From positions 1 to 14,515 of the forward strand of contig SXIZ01000226.1 in assembly GCA_005779525.1 (NCBI GenBank): a stretch of 14,515 nt of DNA, in the 5' to 3' direction. The notes below the pieces were generated by a model. That model was not told the origin of the DNA and did no database searches. It was given only the letters and a program-made list of their open reading frames with translations. Position numbers and translations under genes: made by a program. Every line of letters starts with the position of its first letter. The first letter of the stretch is position 1. Positions 14,364 through 14,515 of this stretch are shown here, in pieces. The DNA comes from Methylococcaceae bacterium (GTDB taxonomy: Bacteria; Pseudomonadota; Gammaproteobacteria; Methylococcales; Methylomonadaceae).

Positions 14364-14372
14364 GGGGGGGGG
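14364..14372. repeat. G9/C9 homopolymer before methyltransferase start
   Basis: Nine consecutive G on the plus strand (C on the coding strand) occupy the place where a ribosome-binding site is expected, six bases from the start codon. Homopolymers of this length can slip during replication. Confidence 0.9.
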
Positions 14373-14462
14373 AATTTAATCAAGATGGGACTATTAAACC
14401 ACATCTCGATTCAAAGCATTTAGGATGAAATCCAACAGTTAAGTTGCTGCTAAATTTTGGAT

Positions 14463-14486
14463 AAAAAAAATCCTGCATTACGCAGG
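14463..14486 (-). terminator. terminator of the partial tRNA gene
   Basis: On the minus strand CCTGC and GCAGG form a stem with loop GTAAT (14472-14486), followed by A and eight T (14463-14471). It begins nine bases after the CCA end of the tRNA and points away from it. Confidence 0.82.
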
Positions 14487-14495
14487 CTTTTAATT

Positions 14496-14515
14496 TGGCT
14501 CCCCGGGACGGGCTC
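14496..14515 (-). tRNA. partial tRNA 3' end, probably tRNA-Asn
   Basis: Only the last 20 bases lie in the window. Read on the minus strand they give the end of a T loop (GAGC), the 3' strand of the T stem (CCGTC), a seven-base acceptor strand (CCGGGGA), discriminator G and encoded CCA. The implied 5' acceptor TCCCCGG with G73 fits tRNA-Asn of gammaproteobacteria best. The anticodon is outside the window, so identity is an inference. Confidence 0.7.

Overview
The window looks like a chromosomal segment of a gammaproteobacterial (type I, Methylococcales-like) methanotroph. The main reason is a complete pmoC (11727..12479, +), encoding subunit C of particulate methane monooxygenase, whose sequence is very close to the type I family. 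The remaining genes are housekeeping, chemosensory and haem-protein genes typical of a free-living, moderately AT-rich gammaproteobacterium. I see no prophage, insertion sequence or CRISPR array.

Layout. Positions 1..239 are non-coding and rich in dyad symmetries, with a small 8-bp tandem repeat. From 240 to 11436 every gene lies on the minus strand. In transcription order they are: a 42-residue lipoprotein too short for ordinary gene calling (11308..11436); a 777-residue PAS-containing chemoreceptor (8586..10919); a PAS plus coiled-coil protein (7653..8348); ssb (6757..7242); a DUF523-DUF1722 protein, i.e. a RudS-like tRNA 4-thiouridine desulfidase (5586..6521); a second chemoreceptor (3514..5148); and a tightly coupled pair made of a catalase-fold haem protein (1966..3159) and a RoxA-like di-haem cytochrome c (240..1952). 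Apart from that last pair the genes are separated by gaps of roughly 130-440 bp and are probably transcribed singly. On the plus strand follow pmoC, with its own strong terminator and no pmoA or pmoB beside it, and a membrane-anchored J-domain protein (12864..13691). A SAM-dependent methyltransferase (13749..14357, -) and the 3' end of a minus-strand tRNA, most likely tRNA-Asn (14496..14515), close the window.

How the genes may work together. The catalase-like protein and the di-haem cytochrome are 13 bp apart, and the ribosome-binding site of the second starts right at the stop codon of the first. Two CRP-type palindromes (TGTGA-N6-TCACA and a near copy) lie upstream, which suggests a co-regulated peroxide, hydroperoxide or hydrophobic-substrate oxidation unit with cytoplasmic and exported haem proteins. 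The two chemoreceptors differ in wiring: the larger has a PAS sensor and a C-terminal EWDEF tether for CheR/CheB, the smaller has neither. The larger one also lacks 16 residues in only one arm of its conserved signalling hairpin, which is the strongest anomaly in the window. The orphan pmoC keeps all expected metal ligands and appears to be an independently regulated extra copy.

Start codons were moved inward from the longest open frame for seven genes, because clear Shine-Dalgarno sequences or family-typical N termini sit at the inner starts.
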